Counted from the first letter of the stretch, positions 1 through 8,952 are shown. The stretch is 64,000 bases of DNA from Tindallia magadiensis (GCF_900113635.1 NZ_FOQA01000011.1:1-64000), one strand, 5' to 3'. Notes: generated by a model from the sequence alone, not told the origin. A program made the numbers and translations.

Positions 1-314
1 ACCCCATTCATCCCTTGGGGGTGTATGTCCTGAAGTATTTTATCATCAAGATCCACTAACCTTGGTTTCATAAAAGTCAAAAGATGGAAAGGAGCTTAAC
101 TTAAAGAATTCCATTTTGTGTCTTGACTTTGGGGAGCATTATATTTTGCGAACTATTGCTAAAAGAGAATTTCTAAAGTTCACGTGGAATTTAGGTAAAA
201 GTTTTCTTCAAAGCCATGTATATCATTATTTTTCAATAGATTTTCCAGTTGTATTTATGACTATATCGGAGTATTTTCCTTAACCCTTTTTTCTAATTAC
301 CAGGAGGGATTATA
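1..314. other. Intergenic stretch without a recognisable gene
   Basis: AT-rich and without a convincing reading frame on either strand. It may hold the tail or flank of something left of the window. The only functional signal seen is the CAGGAGGGA ribosome binding site at 301-309 that serves the next gene. Confidence 0.5.
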
Positions 315-749
315 TTGAACTATAAATATCTAAGATTTTTGAAGTATGCAGTAATTAACGGTGGACTCTTATTTATGCTTTTTATATATAGTATAGTTAG
401 TAGATATTACTTCAATATCATTATGATTATAATAATTGGAACTATATTTATATTAAATAATATTTTTAAGATATACGGACCACCTTATTTTCTTATACCC
501 TCATTAAGAAAGTTACCTGAGTATAAATATCTTAGAAAACAGAAGACAACCATAATAAATTGGTTTTATATTATTATGGTATTAATGAGCATTAATATAC
601 TTGATACTGCTGAAGGTTTATCTTATTCAGGAACTTTTAATATGAAAAGATTTTTATTAATTATTATCATCATTAATCTTTTAGTATACTTTGAACAAAA
701 AGATATATTGAAATCTAATACGTACTTATATGATAAGAAAATAAAGTAG
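315..749 (+). CDS. Hypothetical multi-pass membrane protein (144 aa)
   Basis: Not recognised as a known family. The start is TTG, chosen because CAGGAGGGA lies about 5 nt upstream and no ATG fits the frame. Hydrophobic segments are visible near residues 12-30, 31-50, 84-97 and 113-125, separated by short charged loops, so four membrane passes are likely. The protein is rich in Ile, Leu and Lys and the gene is very AT-rich, unlike the metabolic genes further right but like the other orphan genes in the first 8 kb. A perfect hairpin follows directly. Function unknown. Confidence 0.55.
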   Translation: MNYKYLRFLKYAVINGGLLFMLFIYSIVSRYYFNIIMIIIIGTIFILNNIFKIYGPPYFLIPSLRKLPEYKYLRKQKTTIINWFYIIMVLMSINILDTAEGLSYSGTFNMKRFLLIIIIINLLVYFEQKDILKSNTYLYDKKIK

Positions 750-784
750 TTGCATCACTGAATTATGATGCAACTACTTTATTT
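739..784. terminator. Perfect 19-bp hairpin, bidirectional terminator
   Basis: Arms 739-757 and 766-784 are exact reverse complements around an 8-nt loop. The A-rich left foot and T-rich right foot allow Rho-independent termination in both directions. It overlaps the stop codon of the membrane-protein gene and faces the remnant gene on the minus strand. Confidence 0.85.
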
Positions 785-795
785 AACTAATCACT

Positions 796-1055
796 CTAAA
801 CTACTCTCCATAATCCATCACTAGTTCTTACAGCAGTTATAGAGGGGGAACCATAAGGAACCCAACCTTCTTCGGTATTTCCATTCATGGTAGTTGATAA
901 AAATTGTTTTCTTGTTGTAACTTTTACTCCTGTAAATCCTGAGTCATACATGTCTATCACGGAATTATAAAGGTCTCTTTGATTAACTAAGTCATCCCTA
1001 ATGCTATTATGACTTTTAAGAGTTACCCATGCCGAAAAACCTAAGAGTGACCTTT
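796..1055 (-). pseudogene. 3' fragment of an unknown gene cut by an IS3-type element
   Basis: The minus strand carries an open frame of about 85 codons ending at 796 with no start codon. It runs straight into the end of the IS3 remnant at about 1055. Readable parts include VTLKSHNSIRDDLVNQRD and GWVPYGSPSITAV, ending in GLWRVV. Composition looks like real protein, not a shadow. Family not recognised. The 5' part is not visible on the other side of the insertion, so a deletion probably accompanied the insertion. Confidence 0.5.
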
Positions 1056-1482
1056 TCTCGATAAATTGGACACAAATAAGTTAGTTTTTCTACGTTTTTC
1101 TAAGAATTGCTTTGTTTTTTAAGCAGCCATAAGCTGTTGACTTGCAATGAAGTCTGGAATTCTAAGGTTTCCAAGAGCTTGATGCCGTCGCTTCCGATTA
1201 TAAAATTGATCGATATGCCAGTAGAGATCTTGCTTTGCTTCTTTTAGGTTTTTATAGGATTGAAGCCCAACTCTTTCTGTTTTCAAGGCACTGAAGAAGC
1301 TTTCTGCCGGTGCATTATCCCAGCAGTTTCCTTTGCGACCTTTGGAATACTTCGCCCCTCTTCTTTAACAAGACGGATAAGTTCCTGCTTAAATTCTTCA
1401 TCATAACGAATACCATTTTTACTCATACGATCAGCCTCCTACAAGATTATTATACCTAACTCTCTTGTGTCTGGCTAATCGG
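1055..1482 (-). mobile_element. Internally deleted IS3-family element
   Basis: Imperfect terminal repeats are visible: CGATAAATTGGACAC at the left and, inverted, GTGTCTGGCTAATCG at the right (about 10 of 15 matching). Inside, on the minus strand, an OrfA start is joined almost directly to the OrfB end. The element is about 430 bp where a complete IS3-family element is about 1.2-1.5 kb, so it cannot move unaided. It sits between two gene fragments. No clear target-site duplication is visible. Confidence 0.75.
1119..1426 (-). pseudogene. IS3-family transposase remnant (OrfA start joined to OrfB end)
   Basis: From the ATG at 1426 (preceded by AGGAGG) the minus strand encodes an IS3 OrfA N-terminus beginning MSKNGIRYDEEFKQELIRLV. 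After about 35 residues the frame breaks and the sequence continues as the C-terminal part of OrfB, with GNCWDNAPAESFFSALK (the final Glu region of the DDE core) and a tail ending ASQQLMAA. The whole central catalytic core is missing. Non-functional. Confidence 0.8.
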
Positions 1483-1488
1483 GTATAA

Positions 1489-1843
1489 GGCACAATTGTT
1501 TCATACGAAGAATCGTGTAATAGAGTTGTTGCTATTATTAGAGATAGGGAGACTCTTAAAACTCTTGATATATATGAGCAATTTGTACTAGAAGATCCTT
1601 CGATACGAGAAACTAATATCTTAAGAAATGGTGGATACCTAACAGTTAACTTAACAAGAAAATATAATCCTACTTCTAGCAACACAACTATTCTTACTGC
1701 TTTTATAGAAGCTAAACTATATAAAGAGACAATACTTGGGAAGCAAGTTTACACATTGATCGATGTTAATGAATATGATCATTACTTGTCAGGAAGTGGA
1801 CCTTTTACTTTAGAACCTGCATCTCCTAAATTTATAACGAGGG
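1489..1843 (+). pseudogene. Internal fragment of an unknown gene between two IS elements
   Basis: The plus strand is open from the stop at 1486 to the edge of the IS1634-type element and reads as plausible protein, for example VVAIIRDRETLKTLDIYEQF and TILTAFIEAKLYKETILGKQ. It has no start codon and no own stop; the frame continues about 15 codons into the transposase region before terminating. Both ends appear removed by insertions. Family not recognised. Confidence 0.45.
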
Positions 1844-3436
1844 CGACTCCACACCTAACGCTCTATAAATATCTTTCTGCTTCTGTGTGACCTCACCCAG
1901 TAAGCGACCATGCTCAGGCGACTCAAACAGTTCAATGCTGTCAAGTTCATCCAGGAGACCCTGAAGGGTCCACTTGGCGAACAGACCGGTATCCTGCATC
2001 TTCTTTTTCACGTAGGACAAATAGATTAAAGCAATAAATTCAATGAATATCTTGCCGTCCAGAGACAATTGAGAAGAAACCTGCATTCTTCGGAAATTCA
2101 GTCGTTCTTTCAGGTCTCCAAAACCCTTCTCCGTAATGTTTTTGCTGCGGTAAAGAGAAAGGGCTTCAAAGGGATCTTTCACTTCGTTGGATAGAAGGGC
2201 AAAATACCCGTAGTTTCTGGCGGCACTGCGCATGGCTTCTTCTTTAGGTTTGATCTTCCTGCCACGCTTGGGTGTCTCGGTGACTTCGAAGTACTTGTCG
2301 TAATCCTTGATGCGGTAATCCTTAAGGGTTCCCTGCTCCAGATCCTGTTTCAGACTGGTCAGGTAATCGTTCATCTCTACCTGGTCCCGGGCCGCTTTCT
2401 CCGGATTATAGAAAAGATGAAGGTAGGCCCGGCGTTTTCCGGTGAGGGTGTCGCCTTTGTAGGGACGATACTGTTCATAGTCCCACTGAATGGTACGGCA
2501 TACGCCGTACACACCGAACTGCGGGTGGTGGTTGGTCCAGGACTGAAGGGTATCCCGTTCTTCTTCCAGTATTTCCTTGACATATTTTAGCCTCAGCTTG
2601 ACACCAATGAGGAACTTCTGGTGATGCTGATACAGGGCGTTGATGTTATCTTTGCTGTAAAATCCTCTGTCCAGCAGGACCCGTACCCGGGAGCAACCCA
2701 TCACATCAAACTCTCCCATCAGTTGACGAAGTGTACTGACATCAGTGATATTCCCCGAAAGCTTTCGGTAGTAGAAGGGCAGTCCGGATTCTTCGCCAAA
2801 AAGCAAGGCCAGGTTGATCTGAGGCAGGCGGTCATGTTCTTTATTGTGACCTCTCTTTACTTGATGGAGTACCTCGGAGTAGCTGGAAATGGAGGTGATA
2901 TCAAAGGCCCAGTATTCTTTTTCGATACGGCGTTTCCCCTGTTTCCTAAAAAAAGTCATCCGGCTTTCTTCTTCAATAGACTGGAACAGTTCGCTGCTTC
3001 GCTGGGAAGAGATGTCTTCTCCGTAAGGATGAACATGGAGCCGCTGCCAATGAGGAAACCGACTTAAGGGGTTGTGGTCTTCCATGATCAAATAGTAAGC
3101 GATGGACAGGAACTGCTTATACATCCCTGGAAAGCAGGCTTTCAGATCTTCCTGAACACCAGTCTGCTGACCAATCTGATCAAACAGATGGGTGGCTCCG
3201 TAGGACCTTCGCTGGACCTTGGTGATGGGAACGGGTCCCTGCTTTGCCGGCACATGCGTCTGAGGCGAGGCCTTTTTGTAAGGCCGGGTGGGGATGATCT
3301 CGCCTGTTTCGGGATCCAGCTTGCCAATTAGCTTTCGCTTGGCCCGGGACTGCTGTTTTTCCTTATCCCAGTAGGCTTCGTTCTCATAAGCATAGGTAAT
3401 ACCGGTTTGCTTATTGGTTTGATAGATGATGCTCAT
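1832..3436 (-). CDS. IS1634-family DDE transposase
   Basis: A cut-and-paste transposase of about 534 aa. The DDE core is recognisable as FDITSIS (first Asp), LLDRGFYSKDN (second Asp) and the YREK-like motif in YRSKNITEKGFGDLKERL (Glu). The N-terminal region (residues about 5-45) has the YxYExxxYWDKEKKQ pattern typical of the family. The ATG at 3436 is preferred over that at 3442 because GAGGAGGG ends directly at 3443, leaving 6 nt to the later ATG. No frameshift is seen, so the protein is probably intact. Its last residues overlap the element end. Confidence 0.85.
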   Translation of the reverse strand: MSIIYQTNKQTGITYAYENEAYWDKEKQQSRAKRKLIGKLDPETGEIIPTRPYKKASPQTHVPAKQGPVPITKVQRRSYGATHLFDQIGQQTGVQEDLKACFPGMYKQFLSIAYYLIMEDHNPLSRFPHWQRLHVHPYGEDISSQRSSELFQSIEEESRMTFFRKQGKRRIEKEYWAFDITSISSYSEVLHQVKRGHNKEHDRLPQINLALLFGEESGLPFYYRKLSGNITDVSTLRQLMGEFDVMGCSRVRVLLDRGFYSKDNINALYQHHQKFLIGVKLRLKYVKEILEEERDTLQSWTNHHPQFGVYGVCRTIQWDYEQYRPYKGDTLTGKRRAYLHLFYNPEKAARDQVEMNDYLTSLKQDLEQGTLKDYRIKDYDKYFEVTETPKRGRKIKPKEEAMRSAARNYGYFALLSNEVKDPFEALSLYRSKNITEKGFGDLKERLNFRRMQVSSQLSLDGKIFIEFIALIYLSYVKKKMQDTGLFAKWTLQGLLDELDSIELFESPEHGRLLGEVTQKQKDIYRALGVESPSL

Positions 3437-3476
3437 AACCATCCCTCCTCGTTATATATCATAATATACAACGAGG
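1832..3476 (-). mobile_element. IS1634-family (IS4-like) insertion sequence
   Basis: An apparently full transposase gene with flanking signals. ATAACGAGG occurs at 1834-1842 and again, in inverted sense relative to the element, in the palindromic segment 3447-3476 (CCTCGTT...AACGAGG). These are candidate terminal or promoter repeats. The exact ends and target duplication could not be fixed, so the outer boundaries may be off by tens of bases. The element has cut the fragment at 1489-1843. Confidence 0.65.
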
Positions 3477-3696
3477 CAATGTCAGAGTAAAAATGCTTTA
3501 ATTTGTTGAAATATCAATGTTTTTTATCAATTTCATCGTTATATACACCGGGAAGGTAGGGTATAAGAATATAATTTTCAATTTAACAATTATACAATTT
3601 ATGGTAAAATTGAAGTGGAAATTTTTTAAAATTACTTTATGCCCTGTGTGCCAATAACACTTAATTTTTACAATAATATGAAAGGACGTGTTATTA

Positions 3697-4263
3697 ATGT
3701 TAGAAGATACAAAAATAAAGAAACGTATAATATATATATTATACGTTTCTTTATTTTTCAATTTTCTCTTTATAGGGAACCCGAGTATGGATAAGAGTTC
3801 AAAAGATACATTTATAAGGTATAACTATCCAGTATTAATAGATTGTTTAGTTAAAGAAATAATAAGTTTAGAAGAAATCATTGTTAAGTCAAGTTCTGAT
3901 AATGATGAATCAATAGAAAGTGTAAAAGAAAAGGTAATAGCCACAGGATCTAGTATTTATAATATCAACGATACTTTATATGAGACAAGGAGACTTAATC
4001 CTAATTTTAACAAAAACGTATCTGAACTTACTGAATTTTTATTTGATCTAAGAGACGATATACTAGATTCCAAAGGTATTTCAGATAAGCAAATTCAAAC
4101 CCTTGAAAAAGTTGTTAGCACAGCAAAACAATACGGAGGACGACCTAGTAGAGTAAGTACTTACTCTTATGGAACCAATGTGTTTCAAAGAATGGATATG
4201 CCCATAGAAACTAAAATATTTTTTGAAAAAATTGAGTTGATTTTCACAACGAGTTCTTTATAA
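3697..4263 (+). CDS. Hypothetical membrane-anchored protein (188 aa)
   Basis: Not recognised. The ATG at 3697 lies about 11 nt after GAAAGGA; a GTG at 3688 is too close to it. An N-terminal hydrophobic stretch (about residues 12-28) would be a signal anchor, followed by a mostly helical, charged region with DDIL, EKV and similar. The first codons coincide with a 48-bp perfect palindrome, so the apparent membrane segment could be a by-product of that DNA structure. In that case the ATG at 3788 (after ATAGGGA) would be the true start. AT-rich like its neighbours. Confidence 0.5.
   Translation: MLEDTKIKKRIIYILYVSLFFNFLFIGNPSMDKSSKDTFIRYNYPVLIDCLVKEIISLEEIIVKSSSDNDESIESVKEKVIATGSSIYNINDTLYETRRLNPNFNKNVSELTEFLFDLRDDILDSKGISDKQIQTLEKVVSTAKQYGGRPSRVSTYSYGTNVFQRMDMPIETKIFFEKIELIFTTSSL
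3711..3758. repeat. Perfect 48-bp palindrome at the start of a gene
   Basis: Positions 3711-3734 and 3735-3758 are exact reverse complements with no unpaired centre (core ACGTATAATATATATTATACGT). As RNA it would form a 20-plus-bp hairpin followed by TTTTT, like a bidirectional terminator. It lies inside codons 5-21 of the 188-aa gene. Confidence 0.85.
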
Positions 4264-4310
4264 GAAATACCTTGTTATACTTATTTTGTAGTATAGGCTT
4301 CTCTATTATA

Positions 4311-4350
4311 TGAAAGCCTCGGCGTAATTATATTAATACCGAGGCTTTCA
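4311..4350. terminator. Bidirectional terminator between convergent genes
   Basis: TGAAAGCCTCGG at 4311-4322 pairs exactly with CCGAGGCTTTCA at 4339-4350 across a 16-nt loop, with AT-rich flanks. It serves the plus-strand gene ending at 4263 and the minus-strand gene ending at 4373. Confidence 0.85.
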
Positions 4351-4372
4351 ATTCTTTAATAAATTATATTAT

Positions 4373-4798
4373 TTACGGTTCTATGCGCATCCCATCTTCA
4401 TCTTCTACAGCAACTACTCTTTTGGTCCCCATATCAGGAACCCACCCTCCTACTCCATGATCGTCTTCTAAGTAAATAAGATCATTTTGTATTTCTACTA
4501 ATACAAATGTCCCACCTAGTAACCATCTTTCGACCAAATCGTACATATCATGCTCATCTTGATATATGGTTTTAATTTGGTTAGCTTGGAAAGCTGTTAT
4601 TACAGAAACCCCCTTACCTATTGCCCCTGATATCTTACCAAAGAAAGGCTGTAATATATGAGGCAACCCATCATCTATTACACTGATATTGCCAACATTC
4701 CTCTCGATATCCCGGGCTCTCTCCTTCGCTCTTCTTGCCACTCTATGATCTGTTACAGTTGCAATTGTTCCTGGTTTTCTATCTCCATGTTTTGGCAT
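4373..4798 (-). CDS. Hypothetical protein (141 aa)
   Basis: Not recognised. It starts at an ATG preceded by AAGGAGGAA. The N-terminus is strongly basic (KHGDRKPG, then RVARRAKERARDIERN) and there is a Gly/Ala/Val stretch in the middle (GKISGAIGKGVSVITAF). The C-terminal half is acidic, with YLEDDHGVGGWVPD and VVAVEDEDG, and may be a small beta domain. No signal peptide. Context is an IS-rich region with orphan genes; no operon partners. Confidence 0.5.
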   Translation of the reverse strand: MPKHGDRKPGTIATVTDHRVARRAKERARDIERNVGNISVIDDGLPHILQPFFGKISGAIGKGVSVITAFQANQIKTIYQDEHDMYDLVERWLLGGTFVLVEIQNDLIYLEDDHGVGGWVPDMGTKRVVAVEDEDGMRIEP

Positions 4799-5098
4799 AT
4801 AAAATTCCTCCTTAGTATTTTTATTTTATAAGACTTTTACCATTGGCCAATTTTTGTCTTACACTATATAAAAGTCAATTTTCTTTAAATAATCAACCAC
4901 ATTATAGAATTTTTTTAATAATATAATTGGTTAAGGTGTCAAAAGTATTTTTCACACCCAACAATAACAACCTACATTAACAGCAATAATCTTTTTGTCA
5001 TTACTTGAAAAAACCTTAAAATCATTGATATTTCAAACTTTCCTGTCGTTTTTATGGTATAATTAAACTATCTCAACTCATTCGGAAAGGTGGATATT
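4799..5098. other. AT-rich intergenic region
   Basis: No gene seen. The right-hand part, from about 5030, is probably the left end of the IS1182-family element, with the GGAAAGG ribosome binding site of its transposase at 5084-5090. Confidence 0.5.
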
Positions 5099-6785
5099 AT
5101 GGCGTTCAAATCCAATGCTGTCCAGCAAATCAATATGAAAGATACGTTGCTTAACCTGCCGCCTCGCGTTAAAAAATTTGCCGAAAAATCCTGGGCTGCC
5201 GGTTTTTCTGATATCGTTTTTCCGCAGATTAACGAAAAACGGTTTGCGGTCCTTTACAGCGATAATCCGGCTTCACGGCCTAACACGCCTGTCAATGCCA
5301 TCATCGGTGCATTGATTATTAAAGAACTGTTTAGTCTGACGGATGAAGAACTGTTGGAATCCATCCTGTGCGATGTCCGGTTTCAGGTAGCGCTTCGAAC
5401 CACCAGTTTTCCGGAACAACCCTTTAGTGATCGCACCATCAGCCGATTTCGAGAACGATTGTATCATTACGAACGAACTACGGGTGAGGATTTACTAAAG
5501 GATGAAATGCTCCATTTAAGCGAAGCTTTTCGGAAGTTCCTAAAGATCGAACCCACTTTAAAGCGAATGGACAGCATGATGGTGGCTTCTTCAAGCAAGA
5601 AAATGAGCCGGCTTGAAATTCTATACACCTGCGTGGCCAATCTGGCAAAGCAGCTTCATCAGGAAGAGAACGTAGAGCTAAAGCAAAACCTACAAGCCTA
5701 CCTGAAAGAAGAACATAAAAACCAAGTGATTTACCACCGGCGCCATGAAGATCTGGACCAACGCCTGTCCACGACCATTGAAGATGGGAAACAGCTGTTG
5801 AAGCTTGTATCAGAAAAACAGCGCCAAACAGAAGCCTACTCACTACTGGCCGGGTAATGGAAGAACAAACCCATACCGATGACACCGGAAACACCACCGC
5901 CAAACCCCAAAAGGCATCACTCCCCAGAGCTTACCGAACCCTTCTGACCCGGATGCCACCTTCCGACACAAAAGCGGACAGAACCATAAAGGCTATGTGG
6001 CCAACATCGTTGAAACAACAGGAAAAGAAGGCAGTATCATCACCGCATACGATTATCAGCCCAACAGCTGCAGTGACAACGAATTTTGTCGTCAAACCAT
6101 CGAAGCGATGGGGCATCAGCAAAAAAAAAGACCACCCTGATTGCAGACGGCGCCTATGCCAGTACCGAAAACACGAACCTGGCCGAAGCCAATAACATAG
6201 ATCTGGTAACCACCTCTCTTTTAGGGAAAGCACCGAATGAAGTACAAGCCCATTTTAAACTTGATACTGAGAACCACAAAGTCCTTGAATGCCCTGCCGG
6301 GAAGAAACCATACAAAACCCGGTACTATGGAAAGACAGGCACCTATCGCGCCTCTTTTACTAAAAAAGACTGTCAGGATTGTCCATTGCAAGAGCATTGT
6401 GGCATGAAACCTCAAAAGAAGTCAAATTACGTCATGATTACCGAAAAAACAGTTCAAAGAGCCTTATACCTTAAGAAGTATTCCCTTGCCGAATACCAAG
6501 AACTGGCAAAAATTCGTAACGGAGTGGAAGGCATCCCTTCCATACTACGACGCAGATACAACGTTGACCATATGCCTGTCCGTGGCTATTTGCGCTCAAA
6601 AATGAGGTTCGCTTTTAAAGTCGCAGCCATAAACGTTAAAAGAGTGTTGAAAAAGGCGAAGCAGGGTTGTTTACTTCCTAACTTTGGGGAGAAACTTCAA
6701 GATTTTAGAGAAAACTTGAGTTCGCTTCAACAACCAATACGATTATGTGCTTAAAAACGGCTATTTTGACATTTCAACCATTACT
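5030..6785 (+). mobile_element. Degenerate IS1182-family element
   Basis: The element contains a single long transposase gene broken by frameshifts. Both ends share the inner motif CGTTTTTA in inverted orientation (5048-5055 and near 6753-6760). The true tips and target duplication cannot be fixed by eye, so boundaries are approximate. GC content is higher than in the flanking orphan genes. Confidence 0.6.
5099..6754 (+). pseudogene. IS1182-family transposase, frameshifted
   Basis: The N-terminal 250 residues are in one frame (domain DUF772-like, with FPEQPFSDRTISRFRERL) and stop at 5855. A second frame covers the following 20-25 codons (TDDTGNTTAK). A third frame, from about 5950, reads KGYVANIVETTGKEGSIIT and DYQPNSCSDNEFCRQTIE. 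A run of nine A at 6119-6127 then shifts to the final frame with TTLIADGAYAS (second catalytic Asp) and RNGVEGIPSILRRRY (Glu). At least three frame breaks make it inactive. The start ATG is 9 nt after GGAAAGG. Confidence 0.85.
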
Positions 6786-6815
6786 AGGAATATTATTTTA
6801 AAGAGGTGAGAAGTT

Positions 6816-7415
6816 TTGAAAAAATATATTTTAGTATTCATACTAATAATGTTACTAATAACTATAACAGGTTGCATTAGTTCGCCAGAAATTACAGAAT
6901 CAGATGAGTCGTTAAAGTCTCAGGATGAACGTACGATAATAGAGGATTATGCAATATTTGAAGGTGAAGGAGAGCATTGGAAAGTTATATTTGAAATAGA
7001 AAACAGAAATACAGCCTTCAAGGAAAAAAATCAAACAACAAATGACCATAATAGGCAGTGGTCTTTTATTAAATTTACAGCAGTTTATAAAAAAGAATTA
7101 TCAGAACTAAAAGAGATAGATATATTTAATTATTGGTATGATTGGTTACATAAGGAAGCTGAATATAAAACAGATGAGTACGGAAAAAAGCGGACGGTAT
7201 TCCAAAATAATAAAAATCAACGGACAAGTGCTAAACTAGTTAGTGGAGGAAGCGATATTCCTATAATGTACAAAAACAATACTATAGCAGAAAAAGAATT
7301 TAGTACTATTAACTCAAGAGGTGCAATAGCTATACCAGATAGAGCGGATACCATAGAAATAACGGTTAGATGGGATGACTACGAGGAAGTAATTGAAGCA
7401 AAAAAAGTACAATAA
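6816..7415 (+). CDS. Hypothetical lipoprotein (199 aa)
   Basis: Starts at TTG with AAGAGGTGAG 6-10 nt upstream. A classic lipoprotein signal peptide is visible: MKK, then a hydrophobic run IFILIMLLITITG-like, then the lipobox ITGC with the lipidated Cys at about residue 20. The mature part has a beta-rich look and no known motif; DYAIFEGEGEHWKVIFEIEN suggests an Ig-like or lipocalin-like fold, but that is a guess. Lies just after the dead IS1182 element and is probably monocistronic. Confidence 0.65.
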   Translation: MKKYILVFILIMLLITITGCISSPEITESDESLKSQDERTIIEDYAIFEGEGEHWKVIFEIENRNTAFKEKNQTTNDHNRQWSFIKFTAVYKKELSELKEIDIFNYWYDWLHKEAEYKTDEYGKKRTVFQNNKNQRTSAKLVSGGSDIPIMYKNNTIAEKEFSTINSRGAIAIPDRADTIEITVRWDDYEEVIEAKKVQ

Positions 7416-7655
7416 TGGGCAGGTTAAAGTTTATAAATTGAAGGGATTAGAGTCCATGAGATTTTATGATATTTTTTCTTATTTATCATTTCCATTTGAA
7501 CGGCTTTGAGGGATCATTTAATCAAACAAATAGACATTTGAAAAGCTTTTAAGCTATCTTTGGTAAAAAAATCAGTACCGAATGCATTGTCTATGTTGTT
7601 TTTTGAGTAAGGGAGGCTGATTGATATAAAATCATTAAATAGGTTAAGTGAATTT

Positions 7656-7886
7656 ATGAAAGCATTTAAAGCTACGCCTTATGACACATTAACAGATAAA
7701 ACAATAATAATTAAAACAATAATAATAACACTATTTATATATTTTGGACATTCACGAGTGATGATTGATCCTCATTCATCACTTGGTCGTCCTCCAGTTA
7801 GTGATTCTGTGAGGTTTGCGATACTTCTAGTAAGTTTTTCATCTATAATTTATGTAGGTGATAAAACGATCAAAAAAATAAAGTGA
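7656..7886 (+). CDS. Small hypothetical membrane protein (76 aa or longer)
   Basis: Two hydrophobic segments (TIIIKTIIITLFIYFG and FAILLVSFSSIIYVG) with a basic C-terminus ending KKIK. The ATG at 7656 has no good ribosome binding site. AAGGGAGG at 7609-7616 sits upstream of an in-frame ATT at 7621, so the true start may be a rare ATT giving about 88 aa. Family unknown. Confidence 0.4.
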   Translation: MKAFKATPYDTLTDKTIIIKTIIITLFIYFGHSRVMIDPHSSLGRPPVSDSVRFAILLVSFSSIIYVGDKTIKKIK

Positions 7887-8048
7887 TATTCTTACTAGGT
7901 TGGTATAACAAATTCTTTATAGTAGGATACTTTATCTAACCCAATAAGCATTCAATATTGGAGTAAAGCTTTAGGGTCTATAGTAAAAATCAAGTAGTTC
8001 GGTATAGTAGATAGATTATATGATATACCGCTACAAGGAGTCATAGTT

Positions 8049-8213
8049 ATGGAGAATATTCAATTTGGTGTAATAATGATGGTTTTGCTATTCGTAGTTA
8101 CAGCCATTATAGGAATTTGGATGAAAATTGCTCATGAAATAGGTGAGAAGGTAGCAAAAGTTTTCATGAGATTGTATAAAAATATAATTTGGATGGTAGG
8201 TAAGTGTAAATAG
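8049..8213 (+). CDS. Small single-pass membrane protein (54 aa)
   Basis: ATG at 8049 with AAGGAG 8-10 nt upstream. One clear membrane segment (VIMMVLLFVVTAIIGIW, residues about 8-24) is followed by an amphipathic basic helix with HEIGEKVAKVFMRLYKN. The layout, one helix plus a basic amphipathic tail, resembles small regulatory or toxin-type membrane peptides, but no family can be named. Confidence 0.5.
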   Translation: MENIQFGVIMMVLLFVVTAIIGIWMKIAHEIGEKVAKVFMRLYKNIIWMVGKCK

Positions 8214-8440
8214 GCTAATGGAGTTCTTTTTTAAAAGGAAGATGGGAGATGAAACACGAAGAAGGTATTTTATAGGTAAGCGTACAATAGAACCCACTTA
8301 GCCATAAACATCCCTCCAGTCCACTATGCTAGAATAATAATTCAATAAGATATATGATAAACAAGATGCTTAGCGGTGGCAGTGTTCAGATAAAAGGCGC
8401 AATGATCAAGGAAAATTCTAAAGAAAAAGGAGAAAAAGAA

Positions 8441-8866
8441 GTGATTAAAAATTTAGAGGTATCTCGAATAGAGGATGTCATGAAAATTTGGTTGGAGGTA
8501 AACATCGATGCACATGATTTTATTTCCGAAGAGTATTGGAACACAAACTATGATTTTGTAAAGCAGGTTTTGCCGGAGGCAACGGTTTACGTACAAGAAG
8601 AAAAAGGTGAAATAAAAGGTTTTATCGGTATTGTTGAAGAGTCGTATATTGCAGGCTTGTTTGTTGCAAAGCCTTATTATTCCCAAGGAATAGGCAGTGC
8701 TCTGCTTCAAAAATGTAAGCAGGAATATCCTTTGTTGCGATTAAATGTATATGCTAAAAACATAAAAGCTGTGAACTTTTACAAGAAACACGGATTCGAG
8801 ATAGAGCAAGAAAAAGTCAATGATGAAACCGAAGAGTTGGAATACTCAATGCTGTGGAAGCGATAA
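8441..8866 (+). CDS. GNAT-family N-acetyltransferase
   Basis: A 141-aa acetyl-CoA-dependent acetyltransferase. The acetyl-CoA pyrophosphate loop is visible as YYSQGIGSALLQKC (R/Q-x-x-G-x-G/A type), preceded by beta4 AGLFVAKP and followed by LRLNVYAKNIKAVNFYKKHGF, the typical beta5/alpha4 region. The GTG at 8441 is preferred to the ATG at 8354: AAGGAG lies 8 nt upstream and family members usually begin MIRKLE-like, matching VIKNLE here. Substrate unknown. Confidence 0.8.
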   Translation: MIKNLEVSRIEDVMKIWLEVNIDAHDFISEEYWNTNYDFVKQVLPEATVYVQEEKGEIKGFIGIVEESYIAGLFVAKPYYSQGIGSALLQKCKQEYPLLRLNVYAKNIKAVNFYKKHGFEIEQEKVNDETEELEYSMLWKR

Positions 8867-8927
8867 GCATCTGAAAAGGTAAAAGAAGGAGGTTTATATC
8901 AAAAATGGAAAGAAGATGGGTGGCTAT

Positions 8928-8952
8928 TGTAACAATATTGTGACATGTCACA
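8928..8952. promoter_or_regulatory. Probable upstream activator site for the sigma-54 promoter at 9047
   Basis: TGTAACA-ATAT-TGTGACA at 8928-8945 continues as the perfect palindrome TGTGACATGTCACA (8939-8952). The same arrangement, TGTAACA-N4-TGYGACA, occurs in inverted orientation at 13120-13137 ahead of the second sigma-54 promoter. It ends about 100 bp from the -24 element, a normal distance for an enhancer-binding activator. Binding by the regulator at 11588-13021 is inferred. Confidence 0.55.

Noticed and set aside
1431-1685. 84-codon minus-strand reading frame
   Set aside because: It spans the IS3 end and lies opposite a more protein-like plus-strand frame; no ribosome binding site.
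2621-3331. Plus-strand reading frames of 148 and 85 codons
   Set aside because: Shadows of the IS1634 transposase on the opposite strand.
5478-5903. 141-codon minus-strand reading frame
   Set aside because: Antisense shadow of the IS1182 transposase; composition unlike a real protein.
5099-6754. Programmed frameshifting in the IS1182 transposase
   Set aside because: At least three separate frame breaks are needed, only one of them at a slippery A run, so decay is more likely.
8939-8952. TGTGACATGTCACA as a CRP/FNR-type operator
   Set aside because: Centre spacing is 4 nt and not 6 as for CRP, and the surrounding TGTAACA-N4-TGYGACA pattern recurs at the second sigma-54 promoter, so an activator site is the better reading.
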